Shown: piece after piece, positions 45,497 to 56,101 of the stretch
Layout: every line of letters starts with the position of its first letter
Numbering within the stretch: position 1 is the first letter of the stretch
Origin: Corynebacterium sp. HMSC27B11
GTDB lineage: Bacteria; Actinomycetota; Actinomycetes; Mycobacteriales; Mycobacteriaceae
Assembly: GCF_001815985.1 (NCBI RefSeq)
Contig: NZ_KV823561.1
Span: forward strand, 1 to 64,000
DNA: 64,000 nucleotides
Direction of reading: 5' to 3'
The notes under the pieces: model-generated
The model's database searches: none
Seen by the model: the letters and a program-made list of their open reading frames with translations, nothing else
What the model was told of the DNA's origin: nothing
Position numbers and translations under genes: made by a program

Positions 45497-47020
45497 CTAG
45501 AAGATGCCCCGCGGGATCTGCGGCGCGCGACCCAGGGTGTCCGCTGAGAATCGGATGTTGAGCTCCCCGAATTCCGCAGCACTCATCGCCGGCAGCTTTT
45601 CGGCTGCGTCCAGGAAGCGGTTCTGCTCCGCCTCGTCGATGACGCCCTCCGCCAGAGTCCGGAACTTTTCGACGTAGTTGGCGCGTTCGAAAGGACGCTC
45701 GCCCAACGGGTGCGCGTCGGCGACGGCGAGCTCGTCCTCAATGACGGTGCCGTCCTTCAGCGTGATCACCGCGCGGGCCCCGAAGGCCTTCTCCGCGGGG
45801 TCCTCGGAGTGGTAGCGGCGGGTCCACTCCGGATCCTCCACCGTGGAGATCTTCCGCCACAGCTCGATGGTCTCCGGCCGCTGCGCCCGCTCCGGGGCGT
45901 AGCTGTGTTCGTGATGCCACGTGCCGTCCTCGAGAGCCACGGCGAAGATGTACATCACCGAGTGGTCGAGGGTCTCGCGCGAGGCGTGCGGGTCGAACTT
46001 CTGCGGGTCTCCGGAGCCGGTGCCGATGACGTAGTGCGTGTGGTGGCTGGTGTGCAGCACGATGGATTCGATCTGGCTCAGGTCGCCGACTTGATCGCGC
46101 ATGCGCCGGGCCAGGTCGATGGGTGCCTGGGACTGGTACTCGGCGGAGTGCTCCTTGGTATAGGTGTCCATGATCCCGCGCTTGGGCTCCCCCGGCTCCG
46201 GCAGCGGAACCGTGTACTCGCCCTCCGGCCCGTCCAGGAGCCAGGCGATCACGCCGTCCTCGCCCTCCCAGATCGGGGCGGGCGCCCCCTCCCCGCGCAG
46301 TGCACGGTCGACTGCCTCGATACCCATCTTCCCGGCGAAGGCTGGGGCGTGGGCCTTCCAGCTGGAGATCTCTCCCTTGCGGGACTGGCGGGTCGCGGTC
46401 GTGGTGTGCAGCGCCTGGCCGATGGCCTGGTAGATCTGCTCCGGATCCAGCGACAGCAGGGTACCCAGGCCCGCAGCCACACCCGGACCCAGATGGGCCA
46501 CGTGGTCGATCTTGTGTTTATGCAGGCAGATCCCCTTCACGAGGTTGACCTGGGTCTCATAAGCCGTGGCAATCCCCCGGACCACGTCCTTGCCGGTCAG
46601 CCCCAGGTCCGCACCGCGGTGCTGGGCGACCGCGAGCACGGCGGGGATGTTATCCCCCGGGTGGGAGTAGTCCGCAGCCAGGAAGGTGTCGTGGAAGTCC
46701 AGTTCTCGCACCGCCACCCCGTTGGCCCAGGCCGCCCACTCCGGGGAGACCCTGTCCGTCACACCGAAGACGGTCGCACCCTCCCCCTGCAGCGGACGGC
46801 CGACCGATAGGGCCTGGGCGCGGGCGGAAGACACCGGGCGGCGCAGCACCGAGGCCACCGCGACGGCCGCGTTGTCGATCACGCGGTTGACGACCATCTC
46901 CTCGACGTCCTCGTCGACGGCGACGGGGTCGGCAGCCATCGTCGCGATCTTCCACGCCAGATGTTCCTCCCTCGGGAACTCTTCGGCAGACTTTCGGGTA
47001 CGGACAACGTGGTTTTTCAC
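45497..47020 (-). CDS. prpD: 2-methylcitrate dehydratase
   Basis: Dehydrates 2-methylcitrate to 2-methyl-cis-aconitate. A 507-residue member of the MmgE/PrpD family with the N-terminus [20 protein letters not shown] and the core [26 protein letters not shown]. The GTG at 47020 is chosen because GAGGAGG lies 6 nt upstream; the frame opens five codons earlier. A TATTAT -10 box lies about 45 nt upstream of the start on the minus strand. Divergent from accC. Confidence 0.95.
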   Translation of the reverse strand: MKNHVVRTRKSAEEFPREEHLAWKIATMAADPVAVDEDVEEMVVNRVIDNAAVAVASVLRRPVSSARAQALSVGRPLQGEGATVFGVTDRVSPEWAAWANGVAVRELDFHDTFLAADYSHPGDNIPAVLAVAQHRGADLGLTGKDVVRGIATAYETQVNLVKGICLHKHKIDHVAHLGPGVAAGLGTLLSLDPEQIYQAIGQALHTTTATRQSRKGEISSWKAHAPAFAGKMGIEAVDRALRGEGAPAPIWEGEDGVIAWLLDGPEGEYTVPLPEPGEPKRGIMDTYTKEHSAEYQSQAPIDLARRMRDQVGDLSQIESIVLHTSHHTHYVIGTGSGDPQKFDPHASRETLDHSVMYIFAVALEDGTWHHEHSYAPERAQRPETIELWRKISTVEDPEWTRRYHSEDPAEKAFGARAVITLKDGTVIEDELAVADAHPLGERPFERANYVEKFRTLAEGVIDEAEQNRFLDAAEKLPAMSAAEFGELNIRFSADTLGRAPQIPRGIF

Positions 47021-47194
47021 TATGAGCCTCCTCACAACTCCTTAGCTTGGCGAAAATAATAGACTGCACAGCAGACACGCGAAGCACTTTCCCTAAAGCC
47101 AGCGAGTGAGAGAATTCATAGTTGGCTTGTGAGGGCACGTCAGCCCCACCCCAGTTCAGTAGAGCTTGAGCAAAACACCGCGTGCCAGGTAACA

Positions 47195-47219
47195 ATTCGG
47201 AAACGAATAGCGGTAGGGT
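47195..47219 (+). promoter_or_regulatory. accC promoter with a 14-bp palindrome
   Basis: ATTCG, GAAA, CGAAT (47195-47208) is a perfect inverted repeat immediately before a TAGGGT -10 box (47214-47219). The likely -35 position is around AACAAT at 47191-47196, so the palindrome would fill the spacer. Confidence 0.45.
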
Positions 47220-47259
47220 GATGAGTTCAAAGAGGACCCACATTGGAGGAGTTAACGTC

Positions 47260-49095
47260 GTGACGGCCAAGACGGATCAGGTGTCGAGCGCGCCAGCTCA
47301 AGATGCTGCTGCGACGGCCAGCTCCGAGGGCATCACCCCCATCAAGAAGGTGATGATCGCCAACCGCGGCGAAATCGCGATCCGCATCATCCGCGCCGCA
47401 CAGGACGAGGGCATCGCCTCCGTCGCGGTCTACGCCGAGCCGGATGCCGACGCCCCGTACGTCCGCATGGCCGACGAGGCCTTCGCGCTGGGCGGGCAGA
47501 CCTCCGCCGAGAGCTACCTGAACATCGACAAGCTGATCGCCGCGGCCAAGGAGTCCGGCGCCGATGCCATCCACCCCGGCTACGGCTTCCTCGCAGAGAA
47601 CGCGGACTTCGCCCGCGCCGTCATCGACGCTGGCCTGAACTGGATCGGCCCGCCGCCGGAGGCCATCGACCGCCTCGGCGACAAGGTCACCGCACGCCAG
47701 ATCGCCGCGATGGTCGATGCTCCCATGACACCGGGAACGAAGCACCCCGTTTCCAGCGCCGCCGAGGTCGAGGAGTTCGCCAAGGAACACGGCCTCCCGG
47801 TTGCCGTGAAGGCCTCCTTCGGTGGCGGTGGCCGCGGCATGAAGGTCGCCTACACGATGGAGGAGATCCCAGATCTCTTCGACTCCGCCACCCGCGAGGC
47901 CATCGCAGCCTTCGGCCGCGGCGAGTGCTTCGTCGAGCGCTACCTCGACCGCGCCCGCCACGTGGAGGCGCAGGTCATGGCAGATAAGCACGGCAACGTC
48001 CTGGTCGCCTCCACCCGCGACTGTTCTACACAGCGCCGATTCCAGAAACTCATCGAGGAAGCTCCAGCCCCGTTCCTGACCGCCGAGCAAAACCGCCGGA
48101 TCTACGAGTCCGCCGAGGAGATCTGCCGCGCCGCGGGTTACCAGGGCGCGGGCACCGTGGAGTACCTGGTTGGCTCCGACGGCCTGGTCAGCTTCCTGGA
48201 GGTCAACACCCGCCTGCAGGTCGAGCACCCCGTCACCGAGGAGATCACCGGCTGGGACCTGGTGCGCGAGCAGTTCCGCATCGCAGAAGGCCGCCCACTG
48301 TCCCGGACCAGCCGCCCGACGCTGCGTGGCCACGCCATCGAGTTCCGCATCAACGGCGAGGACGCAGCCAATAACTTCATGCCAAACCCAGGCATGATCA
48401 CCGCCTACCGCGAGCCGTCCGGCCCAGGCGTGCGCATGGACTCCGGAATCGAGGAAGGCGCCGTCATCGGCGGTCAGTTCGACTCCATGCTGGCCAAGCT
48501 CATCGTGTGGGGCGAGGACCGCGAGCAGGCCATCGCCCGCTCGAAGCGTGCACTGCGGGAGTTTCAGGTTGCTGGCCTGCCGACGGTCATCCCTTTCTTC
48601 CAGCAGATGCTGAACAACCCGGACTTCACCGCGGAGGATGGCTTCAAGGTCTACACCCGCTGGATCGAAGAGGAGTGGGACGGCTCCCTGCCCGAGTCGA
48701 CGGAGGACGCATCCGCAGCGGCGGGCGGCGAGGAGAAGCTGCCCCGCCAGCGCGTCACCGTCGAGGTGGAGGGCCGCCGCGTGGAGATCACCGTCCCGGG
48801 CGAGCTGATGGCCGCTGGAGGCCGCACGAAGCGGGCCCCTCGCCGCCGCGCCGCCGCGGGCGAGGCCGCCATCACCGGCGATACCGTGGCCGCCCCGATG
48901 CAGGGCACGATCGTGAAGATCGAGGTCTCGGAGGGCCAGCGTGTCGCCGAGGGCGATACCCTGCTGGTGCTGGAGGCCATGAAGATGGAAAACGCCCTGC
49001 AAGCGCACAAGTCGGGCGTAGTCACCGGACTCGCGATCGCCCCGGGCGATAGCGTGACGAAGAACCAGGCGCTCTTCGAGATTCTCGACGACTAA
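47260..49095 (+). CDS. accC: Acyl-CoA carboxylase alpha subunit: biotin carboxylase with biotin carrier domain
   Basis: Carboxylates its own biotin and hands the carboxyl group to AccD-type subunits. The biotin carboxylase part starts [19 protein letters not shown] and has the ATP-grasp loop [13 protein letters not shown], the catalytic [19 protein letters not shown] and the FRINGED segment. The carrier domain ends the protein, with biotinylated Lys575 in EAMKM. GTG at 47260 with GGAGGA 9 nt upstream is preferred over earlier in-frame starts. 611 residues. Works with AccD, AccE and BirA encoded 3-7 kb away. Confidence 0.96.
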   Translation: MTAKTDQVSSAPAQDAAATASSEGITPIKKVMIANRGEIAIRIIRAAQDEGIASVAVYAEPDADAPYVRMADEAFALGGQTSAESYLNIDKLIAAAKESGADAIHPGYGFLAENADFARAVIDAGLNWIGPPPEAIDRLGDKVTARQIAAMVDAPMTPGTKHPVSSAAEVEEFAKEHGLPVAVKASFGGGGRGMKVAYTMEEIPDLFDSATREAIAAFGRGECFVERYLDRARHVEAQVMADKHGNVLVASTRDCSTQRRFQKLIEEAPAPFLTAEQNRRIYESAEEICRAAGYQGAGTVEYLVGSDGLVSFLEVNTRLQVEHPVTEEITGWDLVREQFRIAEGRPLSRTSRPTLRGHAIEFRINGEDAANNFMPNPGMITAYREPSGPGVRMDSGIEEGAVIGGQFDSMLAKLIVWGEDREQAIARSKRALREFQVAGLPTVIPFFQQMLNNPDFTAEDGFKVYTRWIEEEWDGSLPESTEDASAAAGGEEKLPRQRVTVEVEGRRVEITVPGELMAAGGRTKRAPRRRAAAGEAAITGDTVAAPMQGTIVKIEVSEGQRVAEGDTLLVLEAMKMENALQAHKSGVVTGLAIAPGDSVTKNQALFEILDD

Positions 49096-49407
49096 CCCGC
49101 TACCCCGCCCCCGACCTCTTCCGCACTGCCGTTCCCGCCTTTCTTCGGCGTGGCCGATCCCGGCTCCTCCGGCAGAGTTCGCCAGGCAACACCGGGCGCG
49201 AGAGTAAGGGTGAGCTACCCACCGGCATGGGGGTCTGTTTAGAATGGATTGGTAGATCTGGTCCATGCCAGTGGTCACCCACGACCCAGTGCTGGGGCCT
49301 GGCCTATGCCCTTGGGGGCGGCGCTTCTGGCTGCGAACGTGGCTTTGAGTTCGCGGCATGGTTCGCTTGTTCCCGGTGCCCACCCTGTTTTGCGGAGTTT
49401 CATAACT
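49096..49407 (+). promoter_or_regulatory. 312-bp intergenic region with a promoter for the downstream membrane protein
   Basis: A TAGAAT -10 box at 49240-49245 predicts a leader of about 155 nt before the ATG at 49408. The leader is G+C-rich and contains several short inverted repeats, but I recognise no riboswitch. No gene is convincing here, and no clear terminator for accC was seen. Confidence 0.35.
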
Positions 49408-49986
49408 ATGAACGATAACCACCTCGACCCCACGGACCAGCCGGACCTGGTGCCCGACACGTCCACCGAGGCAGAAGAGCACGACCGCGACACGCGACGG
49501 GTCTCCCCCAAGTTGCTGGGAATCATCGGCGCCGTATTCCTGGTCATTGGCGCGATCACGTGGATCGTCAGCCTCTCTTCCGTCAAGGGATTCTCCGAGG
49601 ATCACCCCACCGCAGTGAAGGCGGACACCTCCTACTACCTGCTCGCCGATAAGGACGCCCTCGAGGCCACCGCCTGTGGTTTCTTCGGCCCAGGCAGCAA
49701 GCCCATCCACGACAAGGTCAAGGACCTGGAGGACCTCACCGACGAGGACGTCAAGATCAAGGACGTCTCCCTGCCGTTCACCAAGGTCAAGGGAGTGTAC
49801 GCCCGGGTGGAGTTCACCGAGAACATCCAGGGCGCGCACATCGAGTGCAACGAGGGGAAGAACTACATCTCCGCCAAGTCCGGCGGCTCGCTGAATACCC
49901 TCCGCTGGATCTCGATGATCGGCGTGGGCAGCGGTATCGCATTGCTCGTCGTGTCCGCAGTTCTCCGCGGTCGGGAAAATCGCTAG
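49408..49986 (+). CDS. Two-helix membrane protein, function unknown
   Basis: A 192-residue protein. An acidic cytoplasmic N-terminus is followed by one helix (KLLGIIGAVFLVIGAITWIVSL), a 95-residue extracytoplasmic domain with two cysteines (TACGF and IECNE) that could form a disulfide, and a second helix near the C-terminus (ISMIGVGSGIALLVVSAVL). I do not recognise the domain. GGAG lies upstream of the ATG; the frame is open further up without support. glpK starts 19 nt later, so the two may be cotranscribed. Confidence 0.7.
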   Translation: MNDNHLDPTDQPDLVPDTSTEAEEHDRDTRRVSPKLLGIIGAVFLVIGAITWIVSLSSVKGFSEDHPTAVKADTSYYLLADKDALEATACGFFGPGSKPIHDKVKDLEDLTDEDVKIKDVSLPFTKVKGVYARVEFTENIQGAHIECNEGKNYISAKSGGSLNTLRWISMIGVGSGIALLVVSAVLRGRENR

Positions 49987-50004
49987 GTCCCGCAGCCGCA
50001 CACG

Positions 50005-51618
50005 ATGGACACCCTCGCGAATCAGTTTTCCAACCAGGTCGCTGAGCAGTACGCCCGCCTGACCAACTCCCGTCGGGGATTCGTCCTCTCCATCGACCAG
50101 GGGACGACCTCCACGCGCTGCATCATTTTCGACGGTCGCGGGGAGATCGCGAGTCGCAGCCAGCTGCCGCACGAGCAGATCTTCCCGCAGCCGGGCTGGG
50201 TGGAGCACGACCCGGAGGAGATCCGGCTCAATATCCGCCGTGTCATAGCCGACGCGGCCGCCTCCGAGGACATCACCCCGGAGGAGATCGCGGCCGTCGG
50301 CATCACCAATCAGCGTGAAACTACGGTGATCTGGGACCGGGCCACCGGCGAGCCGATCTACAACGCGATCGTCTGGCAGGACACCCGCACCTCCGACCTC
50401 GTCGACGCTCTCACCGACGAGGAGCGGGAACTTATCGAAGAGCGCACCGGCCTGCCGCCGTCGACGTACTTCGCCGCGTCGAAGATCCGCTGGATCCTGG
50501 ACCACGTGGACGGCGCCCGCGAGCGTGCGGAGCGCGGCGAGTTGGCCTTCGGCACGATCGACACCTGGGTGATCTGGGAGCTGACCCGGTCCTCCCTTTC
50601 CCGTTCCGGTCGCCGTTCCGGGGCCAAGGCAGGACGCCAGCGCGCCAAGCACGTCACCGACGTCACGAACGCCTCCCGCACCATGCTGATGGACCTTTCC
50701 ACCCAGCAGTGGGACGAGGAACTCTGCAAGATCTGGGACATCCCGATGTCCCTGCTGCCGGAGATCGTCGCCTCCAGCGAGGTCATCGGCCGGGTGCGCC
50801 GCTCCGGCCCGGTGCAGGGCGTGCCGATCGCTGGCATCCTCGGCGATCAGCAGGCCGCTGCCTTTGGGCAGGCCTGCCTGGAACCGGGGGACGCGAAGTC
50901 CACCTATGGCACCGGCAGCTTCCTGCTGCTCAACACCGGTGACGAGCCGCAGCGCAGCAAGCACGGGCTGATCACCACCATCGCCTACCGGCTGGGGAAT
51001 CAGCCCCCGAAGTACGCGCTGGAGGGTTCCATCGCCGTGACCGGCTCGCTGGTGCAGTGGCTCAGCGACTCCCTGGGCTTCTTCAACACCGCCGACGAGA
51101 TCGAGCCCCTCGCCCGCTCCGTGGCGGATAACGGTGGCTGCTACGTGGTCCCCGCCTTCTCCGGGCTGCTCGCGCCCCGCTGGCGGCCCGAGGCGCGCGG
51201 GGTGATCACGGGACTGACCCGCTACGTGACGAAAGCCCACATCGCGCGCGCCGCCCTGGAGGCCACCGCCTTCCAGACCCGGGAGGTCGTCGAGGCGATG
51301 AACGCGGACTCCGGCGTCCCGCTGACCAGCCTGAAGGCTGACGGCGGCATGGTGGAAAACGACCTGCTGATGCAGTTCCAGGCCGACCAGCTGGGCGTGA
51401 GCGTCACGATCCCGAAAATCACGGAGACCACCTGCCTGGGTGCGGCCTATGCCGCGGGCCTCGCGGTGGGCTTCTTCCGGGATGAGGAGGAAATCCGGCG
51501 CCTGTGGCAGGAGGAGCACACCTTCACCCCGCGGGCTTCCGAAGAAGAGCGGGACGAGCTCTACCGCATGTGGAATAAGGCTGTGGAACGCACCTTCGAC
51601 TGGGCCACGAAAGCGTAG
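50005..51618 (+). CDS. glpK: Glycerol kinase
   Basis: Phosphorylates glycerol to glycerol 3-phosphate. FGGY family: [52 protein letters not shown] and [12 protein letters not shown] are present. At 537 residues it exceeds the usual 500: there are 30 extra residues before the first motif and a basic insertion near residue 200 (about 20 residues, rich in Arg, Ser and Lys). No ribosome-binding site is visible before the ATG, so the true start is not certain. No glpF or glpD gene is adjacent. Confidence 0.94.
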   Translation: MDTLANQFSNQVAEQYARLTNSRRGFVLSIDQGTTSTRCIIFDGRGEIASRSQLPHEQIFPQPGWVEHDPEEIRLNIRRVIADAAASEDITPEEIAAVGITNQRETTVIWDRATGEPIYNAIVWQDTRTSDLVDALTDEERELIEERTGLPPSTYFAASKIRWILDHVDGARERAERGELAFGTIDTWVIWELTRSSLSRSGRRSGAKAGRQRAKHVTDVTNASRTMLMDLSTQQWDEELCKIWDIPMSLLPEIVASSEVIGRVRRSGPVQGVPIAGILGDQQAAAFGQACLEPGDAKSTYGTGSFLLLNTGDEPQRSKHGLITTIAYRLGNQPPKYALEGSIAVTGSLVQWLSDSLGFFNTADEIEPLARSVADNGGCYVVPAFSGLLAPRWRPEARGVITGLTRYVTKAHIARAALEATAFQTREVVEAMNADSGVPLTSLKADGGMVENDLLMQFQADQLGVSVTIPKITETTCLGAAYAAGLAVGFFRDEEEIRRLWQEEHTFTPRASEEERDELYRMWNKAVERTFDWATKA

Positions 51619-51627
51619 GCTCGTTAT

Positions 51628-52185
51628 ATGACTTTTTCGAATGACCCGCAGAACCGGCCGGGGGAACACGGTTCGCGGCCCGATCCCCGCAGCGCTGTCC
51701 GCATCGGGAATAAGGAGCGCGAAGAGGCCATGGACCTGCTCTCGAAGCACCTCGAGGCGGGCCGGCTAGACATCTCAGAGTACGACGAACGCTGCCGCCA
51801 CATCGCCAACGCCAGGGTGCATGGCGAGCTCTCGGAGGTTTTCCTGGATCTCCCCCGCATCCCACGCGGCGACCAGGCGCAGCCATCGCAGGTGGTTGCG
51901 GTGCCGGGTTATGGCAGGCAGGTGTATACCGCCGAGGAGGTCGCCGTGGCCTCCAAGCGGGGGCGCAATATCCGCGGCGGGATCATGGCACTCTCCGTGG
52001 TCAGCGCACTCATGCTGACCACCGTCTCGGATTGGTTCATGTGGATCATCCCCGTCATGGCGATCCTGCTGTACATGCTCAAGATTGGCCCGGAGTCGTG
52101 GTACATGCCGACGAATCGGCAGCTCGAGCGCGAACAGCGCCACGCCGTTCGCCAGCTACGCCAGCAGCGCCGCCTCAACCGTTAA
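51628..52185 (+). CDS. DUF1707 domain membrane protein
   Basis: A 185-residue protein with the DUF1707 helix-turn-helix-like domain at residues 23-75 (VRIGNKEREEAMDLLSKHLEAGRL, then ISEYDERC) and two closely spaced membrane helices (about 118-150), ending in a strongly basic QREQRHAVRQLRQQRRLNR-like tail. The domain is common in actinobacteria and of unknown function. TAGGCT ends 6 nt before the ATG, so the gene may be leaderless. It starts 10 nt after glpK. Confidence 0.8.
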   Translation: MTFSNDPQNRPGEHGSRPDPRSAVRIGNKEREEAMDLLSKHLEAGRLDISEYDERCRHIANARVHGELSEVFLDLPRIPRGDQAQPSQVVAVPGYGRQVYTAEEVAVASKRGRNIRGGIMALSVVSALMLTTVSDWFMWIIPVMAILLYMLKIGPESWYMPTNRQLEREQRHAVRQLRQQRRLNR

Positions 52186-52293
52186 GACTGCCCCGTGGGT
52201 TGATGCTCCCCCGGCGTCCCGCGCCACTACCCCTCGCTGACTCCAGCCCAGTCGCGCCGTCTCTCCGGCGCGGAGCACAGCGCAGGGCTCCGC

Positions 52294-53505
52294 TTAGGGA
52301 CGGAACTGGTCGATGACCCCGGCGAAGAGCCGGACACCAATACCCAGGGCGCGCTCGTCGAAGATGATATTCGGCCGGTGCAGATCCGGCTTCTCCCCCT
52401 CGCCGGTCCACGTTCCCAGGCGTGCCATCGAGCCCGGCACGTGCTCCAGGTACCAGGAGAAATCCTCCCCGCCGCTGGACTGCGGCGCCTCCACCAGGGA
52501 GTGCGGATCGACGTTGCGCACGGACTGCGCGAGCAGCGCGGTCGCGACGTCGTCGTTGGTCACCGGCGGCACGCCCTTCGTGTAGTGCAGCTCCGCAGTC
52601 GCGCCCGTCGGGGCGACGATCTCGTCCAGCAGCTCGCGGACGATCGCCTCGCTTTCGCGCCACACCCCGACCTCCGCGGTGCGGAAGGACCCAACGAGAC
52701 GAACCTCCTCAGGGATCGCGTTGAAGGCCTGGCCGCCGTGGATCGAGCCGAAGGCGGCGACGGTGCCGCTACGTGGGTCCACCCGCCGGCTCAGCAGCTG
52801 CGGCAGCATCGTGACGACCAGGCCAGCGGCGTTGATGAGATCCGCGGTCAGGTGCGGGCGCGAGGTGTGGCCGCCGGGGCCGCGCAGGACGATCTCCATG
52901 ACGTCCGTGGCCGAGGTGATCGCACCCACGCGCACACCAATCTGCCCGCAGCGCAGCTTCGGTTCGCAGTGCACCGCGAAGATCTGGTTCACCCCACGCA
53001 GGGCGTCGGCCGCGATGACGTCCTTGGCCCCACCGTCCAGAACCTCCTCGGCGGGCTGGAAGATGCCACGCACCCGCACACTCAGGGCGTCCTCGCCGTA
53101 CTCCTCGACGTAGGCAGCCAGGGCGACCATGAGCCCCAGCAGGATGGTGGTGTGCATGTCGTGGCCGCAGGCGTGCATCACGCCGGGCACGGTGGAGCTG
53201 AACTCGAGGCCGGTGGTTTCGGTGACCGGGAGGGCGTCGATGTCCCCGCGGAAGGCGATCATTGGTGCGGTGTCGGGCCCGATGTCGACGGTGGCTCCCT
53301 TGCAGGTCATCTCCTGCGGTGTAAGGCCGGCGTCGCGGAGGATCCCCATGATGAAGGCGGTGGTGCCGTCCTCCATGTGGGAGAGTTCCGGATTCCGGTG
53401 CAGGTGGCGCCGCCACTCGATCAGACGGTCCACGTTCTCGTTCAGCCACAGGGTGACGAACTGAGTGAGTTGGGCCGCCTCAGAGGTGGGTCCGCCGTGT
53501 TGCAC
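52294..53505 (-). CDS. M20 family amidohydrolase (AmiA/AmiB-like)
   Basis: Metal-dependent deacylase or amidohydrolase of the M20D type acting on N-acyl amino acids, hippurate-like or related amides. Conserved features: WRRHLHRNPELS, AFRGDIDALPV, the metal site HACGHDMHT, QPAEE and GGEDFSWYL. 403 residues. GTG start with GGGAGG 6 nt upstream. The gene lies next to deoD-pmmB where mycobacteria carry amiA1/amiB1; only one copy is present here. Natural substrate unknown. Confidence 0.9.
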   Translation of the reverse strand: MQHGGPTSEAAQLTQFVTLWLNENVDRLIEWRRHLHRNPELSHMEDGTTAFIMGILRDAGLTPQEMTCKGATVDIGPDTAPMIAFRGDIDALPVTETTGLEFSSTVPGVMHACGHDMHTTILLGLMVALAAYVEEYGEDALSVRVRGIFQPAEEVLDGGAKDVIAADALRGVNQIFAVHCEPKLRCGQIGVRVGAITSATDVMEIVLRGPGGHTSRPHLTADLINAAGLVVTMLPQLLSRRVDPRSGTVAAFGSIHGGQAFNAIPEEVRLVGSFRTAEVGVWRESEAIVRELLDEIVAPTGATAELHYTKGVPPVTNDDVATALLAQSVRNVDPHSLVEAPQSSGGEDFSWYLEHVPGSMARLGTWTGEGEKPDLHRPNIIFDERALGIGVRLFAGVIDQFRP

Positions 53506-53648
53506 TGCATGCCTCCCGGCTTAAAGCCAATAATTGTCGATGTCTGCTGATTGTGGCGCTTCAAGACCGAGTTGTCTAGTTACGCCGCATGAAACACCAT
53601 TCTATATGCCCACCCCTGTGGCGCGTGACTTCGCGGTAGCCTTGGGCC

Positions 53649-54497
53649 ATGTCTAGCCACAATGCGCAATCCTCGCCCGCGGCGTCGAACCCCGGGCAGG
53701 CCCCCTACGAGCTCGCGGAGCAGGCTGCCGCGGCGTTGCTGCAGAAGACTGGTTTTTCTGCTTTCGACGTCGCCATCGTCCTGGGTTCCGGTTGGCGACC
53801 AGCTGCGGACGTGGTCTGCGAGGCCGCAGACAGCGACGTCCAGGAGTTCCCGATGTCCGACCTGCCGGGCTTCCTGCCACCCACCGCAGAGGGCCACGGG
53901 GGCACCATTCGGGCGCTGCGCATCGGTGAGCGCAACGTGCTGATCCTGCTGGGCCGCACGCACGCCTACGAGGGCCACGAGCTGTGGCGGTGCGCGCACG
54001 CTGTGCGCACCGCTGCCGCCGCGGGCGTGAAGCAGGTCGTGCTGACCAACGCGGCAGGCGGGCTGACTGAGGGCATGTCTGTGGGAGAGCCGGTTCTGAT
54101 CAGCGATCACATCAATTTCACGGCGAAGACCCCGCTGGTGGGCGCGAACTTCGTGAACCTGGTGGATGCGTACTCCCCCGAGCTGCGAGAGAAGGTCAAG
54201 GCGCTGCGACCCAGCATTCGTGAGGCGGTGTACGCGATGATGCCAGGGCCGCAGTACGAGACCCCGGCGGAGATCCACATGCTGCGCACCTTCGGGGTGG
54301 GCCTGGTGGGGATGTCCACGGTCTACGAGACGATCGCCGCCCGGGAGGCTGGCGTGGATGTGCTCGGCATCTCGCTGGTCACGAACCTGGCGGCAGGCGT
54401 GACCGGGGAGGCGCTGAATCACGAGGAGGTGCTGGCCGCCGGTCAGGCCGCGGCTCAGGAGATGGGTTCCCTGCTCGCGAGCGTGATCCAGTCGTGA
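53649..54497 (+). CDS. deoD: Purine nucleoside phosphorylase
   Basis: Cleaves inosine or guanosine with phosphate in purine salvage. Trimeric PNP type: VAIVLGSGWRPAADVV (phosphate loop), GRTHAYEGHELW, VVLTNAAGGLTEGM and GLVGMSTVYETIAA. 282 residues, normal. No Shine-Dalgarno sequence; TAGCCT ends 6 nt before the ATG and suggests a leaderless start. The next gene starts within its stop region (GTGA overlap). Confidence 0.94.
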   Translation: MSSHNAQSSPAASNPGQAPYELAEQAAAALLQKTGFSAFDVAIVLGSGWRPAADVVCEAADSDVQEFPMSDLPGFLPPTAEGHGGTIRALRIGERNVLILLGRTHAYEGHELWRCAHAVRTAAAAGVKQVVLTNAAGGLTEGMSVGEPVLISDHINFTAKTPLVGANFVNLVDAYSPELREKVKALRPSIREAVYAMMPGPQYETPAEIHMLRTFGVGLVGMSTVYETIAAREAGVDVLGISLVTNLAAGVTGEALNHEEVLAAGQAAAQEMGSLLASVIQS

Positions 54498-56101
54498 GCC
54501 CCACCCCGCAGGAAACGACTCCAGCTCCGCAGGACAACACTTCCCAGCCGGGTCTGAGTTTCGGCACCGCGGGGCTGCGCGCCCCAGTGGACGTGGGCCC
54601 GGATCGTATGAACGTCGCGACCGTCACTCGGGCGACCGCCGGGGTGGCCGACTGGCTGATCGCCCAGCATCCAGACCGGGTCGCTGCCGATATCGCGGTA
54701 GCGGTGGCCCACGACGCGCGCTACGGTTCCGAGACCTTCGCGCGAGCCACCGCCGAGGTGTTCGCGGCCAAGGGCTTCACCGTCACCTTGCTGGGTGGCA
54801 ACAATCCCACCCCGGTGCTGGCCTGGCTGGTGCGCGACCGCGGCCTGGACGCCGGCGTGCAGATCACCGCCTCGCACAACCCGAAGGGCGATAACGGCTA
54901 CAAGTTGTACCTTTCTGGTGGCTCCCAGCTGGTCTCCCCCGCCGATCGCGAGATCGAGGCAGCCATCGCGGCCCAGCCGGCGGCCGAGGAGGTCGCCCGC
55001 TCCCGCAGCGTGCAGCTTGAACTCGGCGCATCCCAGGGCTACGAGTCCGCGATCAGCGCCCCGGTTGTTAGTAGCGAGAACGCGGTGCTCACCGCACGGC
55101 GAGCCCTGACCATCGCCTATACCCCGATGCATGGGGTCGGCGGGGACACGCTGGAGTCTGTACTGCAAGCCAATGGCTTCGCGGATATCCATGCGGTGGC
55201 AGCGCAGCGCTGGCCGGACCCGGAATTCCCGAGCGTGGATTTCCCCAACCCGGAGGAGCCCGGCGCGACCGACCTGCTGCTCGCACTGGGCAAGGAGGTC
55301 GGCGCGGACCTGCTGATCGCACTCGATCCGGATGCGGATCGCTGCATGCTTGGCGTGCCCACCGGTGGCGAGCCGACCTACCGGATGCTGAGTGGCAACG
55401 AGGCCGGCCCGCTGCTGGCCCGCCGCGTGCTCTCTGACGTGGCGGCAGACGCCGCTGCCCCGCCGGTGGTCGCGACGACCTACGTCTCCTCCCAACTGCT
55501 GGGTGTGATGGCCCAGGCCAGCGGGTGGGAGTACGTGGAGACGAAAACGGGCTTCAAGCACCTGGCGCGTGCGGCGGAAGGTCGCCCCGGGGAGTTGACT
55601 TTCGCCTACGAGGAGGCCATCGGCACCTGCCCCACCCCCGGCATCGTCGCAGATAAGGACGGCATCGCCACCGCGTTGGTCGCGGCAGCGTGGGCGGCGG
55701 AGCTCGCCGCGGCGGGACGGAGCCTGGCGGACGAGCTGGTGGCCATCGAGCAGCAGTTCGGTTGCTTCCGCTCCAGCCAGCTGTCGATCCGCTTGGAGTC
55801 CATTGCGCAAGCCACGGACGTCATTAAAAAAATCGCGGCCGCACCGCCGGAAAACCTGGCGGGGGCCGCGATGAGCGCCGAACTGCTGGGTGACGAGGCC
55901 GCGGAGGGGCTGCGCCTGGTGGGTAATGCAGACGGCGTGGCGCTGCGGGTCGTCGCCCGGCCGAGCGGGACGGAGCCGAAGGCGAAGTTCTACCTGGAGG
56001 CCGTGGGCGAGGCCACGGACCGCGAGCAGGTGGAGGCTGCGCTAGCGGCTCTCGAGGTCGATATTCCGCGGGCCGTAGAGGCGGTCGCCGGCGTCGCCTA
56101 G
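54494..56101 (+). CDS. pmmB: Phospho-sugar mutase (PmmB-like)
   Basis: Alpha-D-phosphohexomutase acting on phosphopentoses or phosphohexoses; beside deoD, a phosphopentomutase role in nucleoside salvage is plausible. Motifs: [12 protein letters not shown], phosphoserine loop [16 protein letters not shown], magnesium loop LDPDADRC, sugar loop FAYEEAIG and phosphate loop [13 protein letters not shown]. 535 residues. GTG start overlaps the deoD stop by 4 nt. Its last 60 nt overlap the 3' end of upp on the other strand. Confidence 0.93.
   Translation: MSPTPQETTPAPQDNTSQPGLSFGTAGLRAPVDVGPDRMNVATVTRATAGVADWLIAQHPDRVAADIAVAVAHDARYGSETFARATAEVFAAKGFTVTLLGGNNPTPVLAWLVRDRGLDAGVQITASHNPKGDNGYKLYLSGGSQLVSPADREIEAAIAAQPAAEEVARSRSVQLELGASQGYESAISAPVVSSENAVLTARRALTIAYTPMHGVGGDTLESVLQANGFADIHAVAAQRWPDPEFPSVDFPNPEEPGATDLLLALGKEVGADLLIALDPDADRCMLGVPTGGEPTYRMLSGNEAGPLLARRVLSDVAADAAAPPVVATTYVSSQLLGVMAQASGWEYVETKTGFKHLARAAEGRPGELTFAYEEAIGTCPTPGIVADKDGIATALVAAAWAAELAAAGRSLADELVAIEQQFGCFRSSQLSIRLESIAQATDVIKKIAAAPPENLAGAAMSAELLGDEAAEGLRLVGNADGVALRVVARPSGTEPKAKFYLEAVGEATDREQVEAALAALEVDIPRAVEAVAGVA

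Noticed and set aside
49227-49418. A Cys- and Trp-rich 63-residue frame in the leader before the two-helix membrane protein
   Set aside because: It overlaps the next gene's start, has no ribosome-binding site and no coding signature, so I treat the region as leader.
47227-51750. A 1507-codon open frame on the minus strand across accC, the small membrane protein and glpK
   Set aside because: It lies antisense to three genes with clear protein families and has low-complexity Gly/Val/His/Asp composition, as expected from the reverse strand of GC-rich codons.
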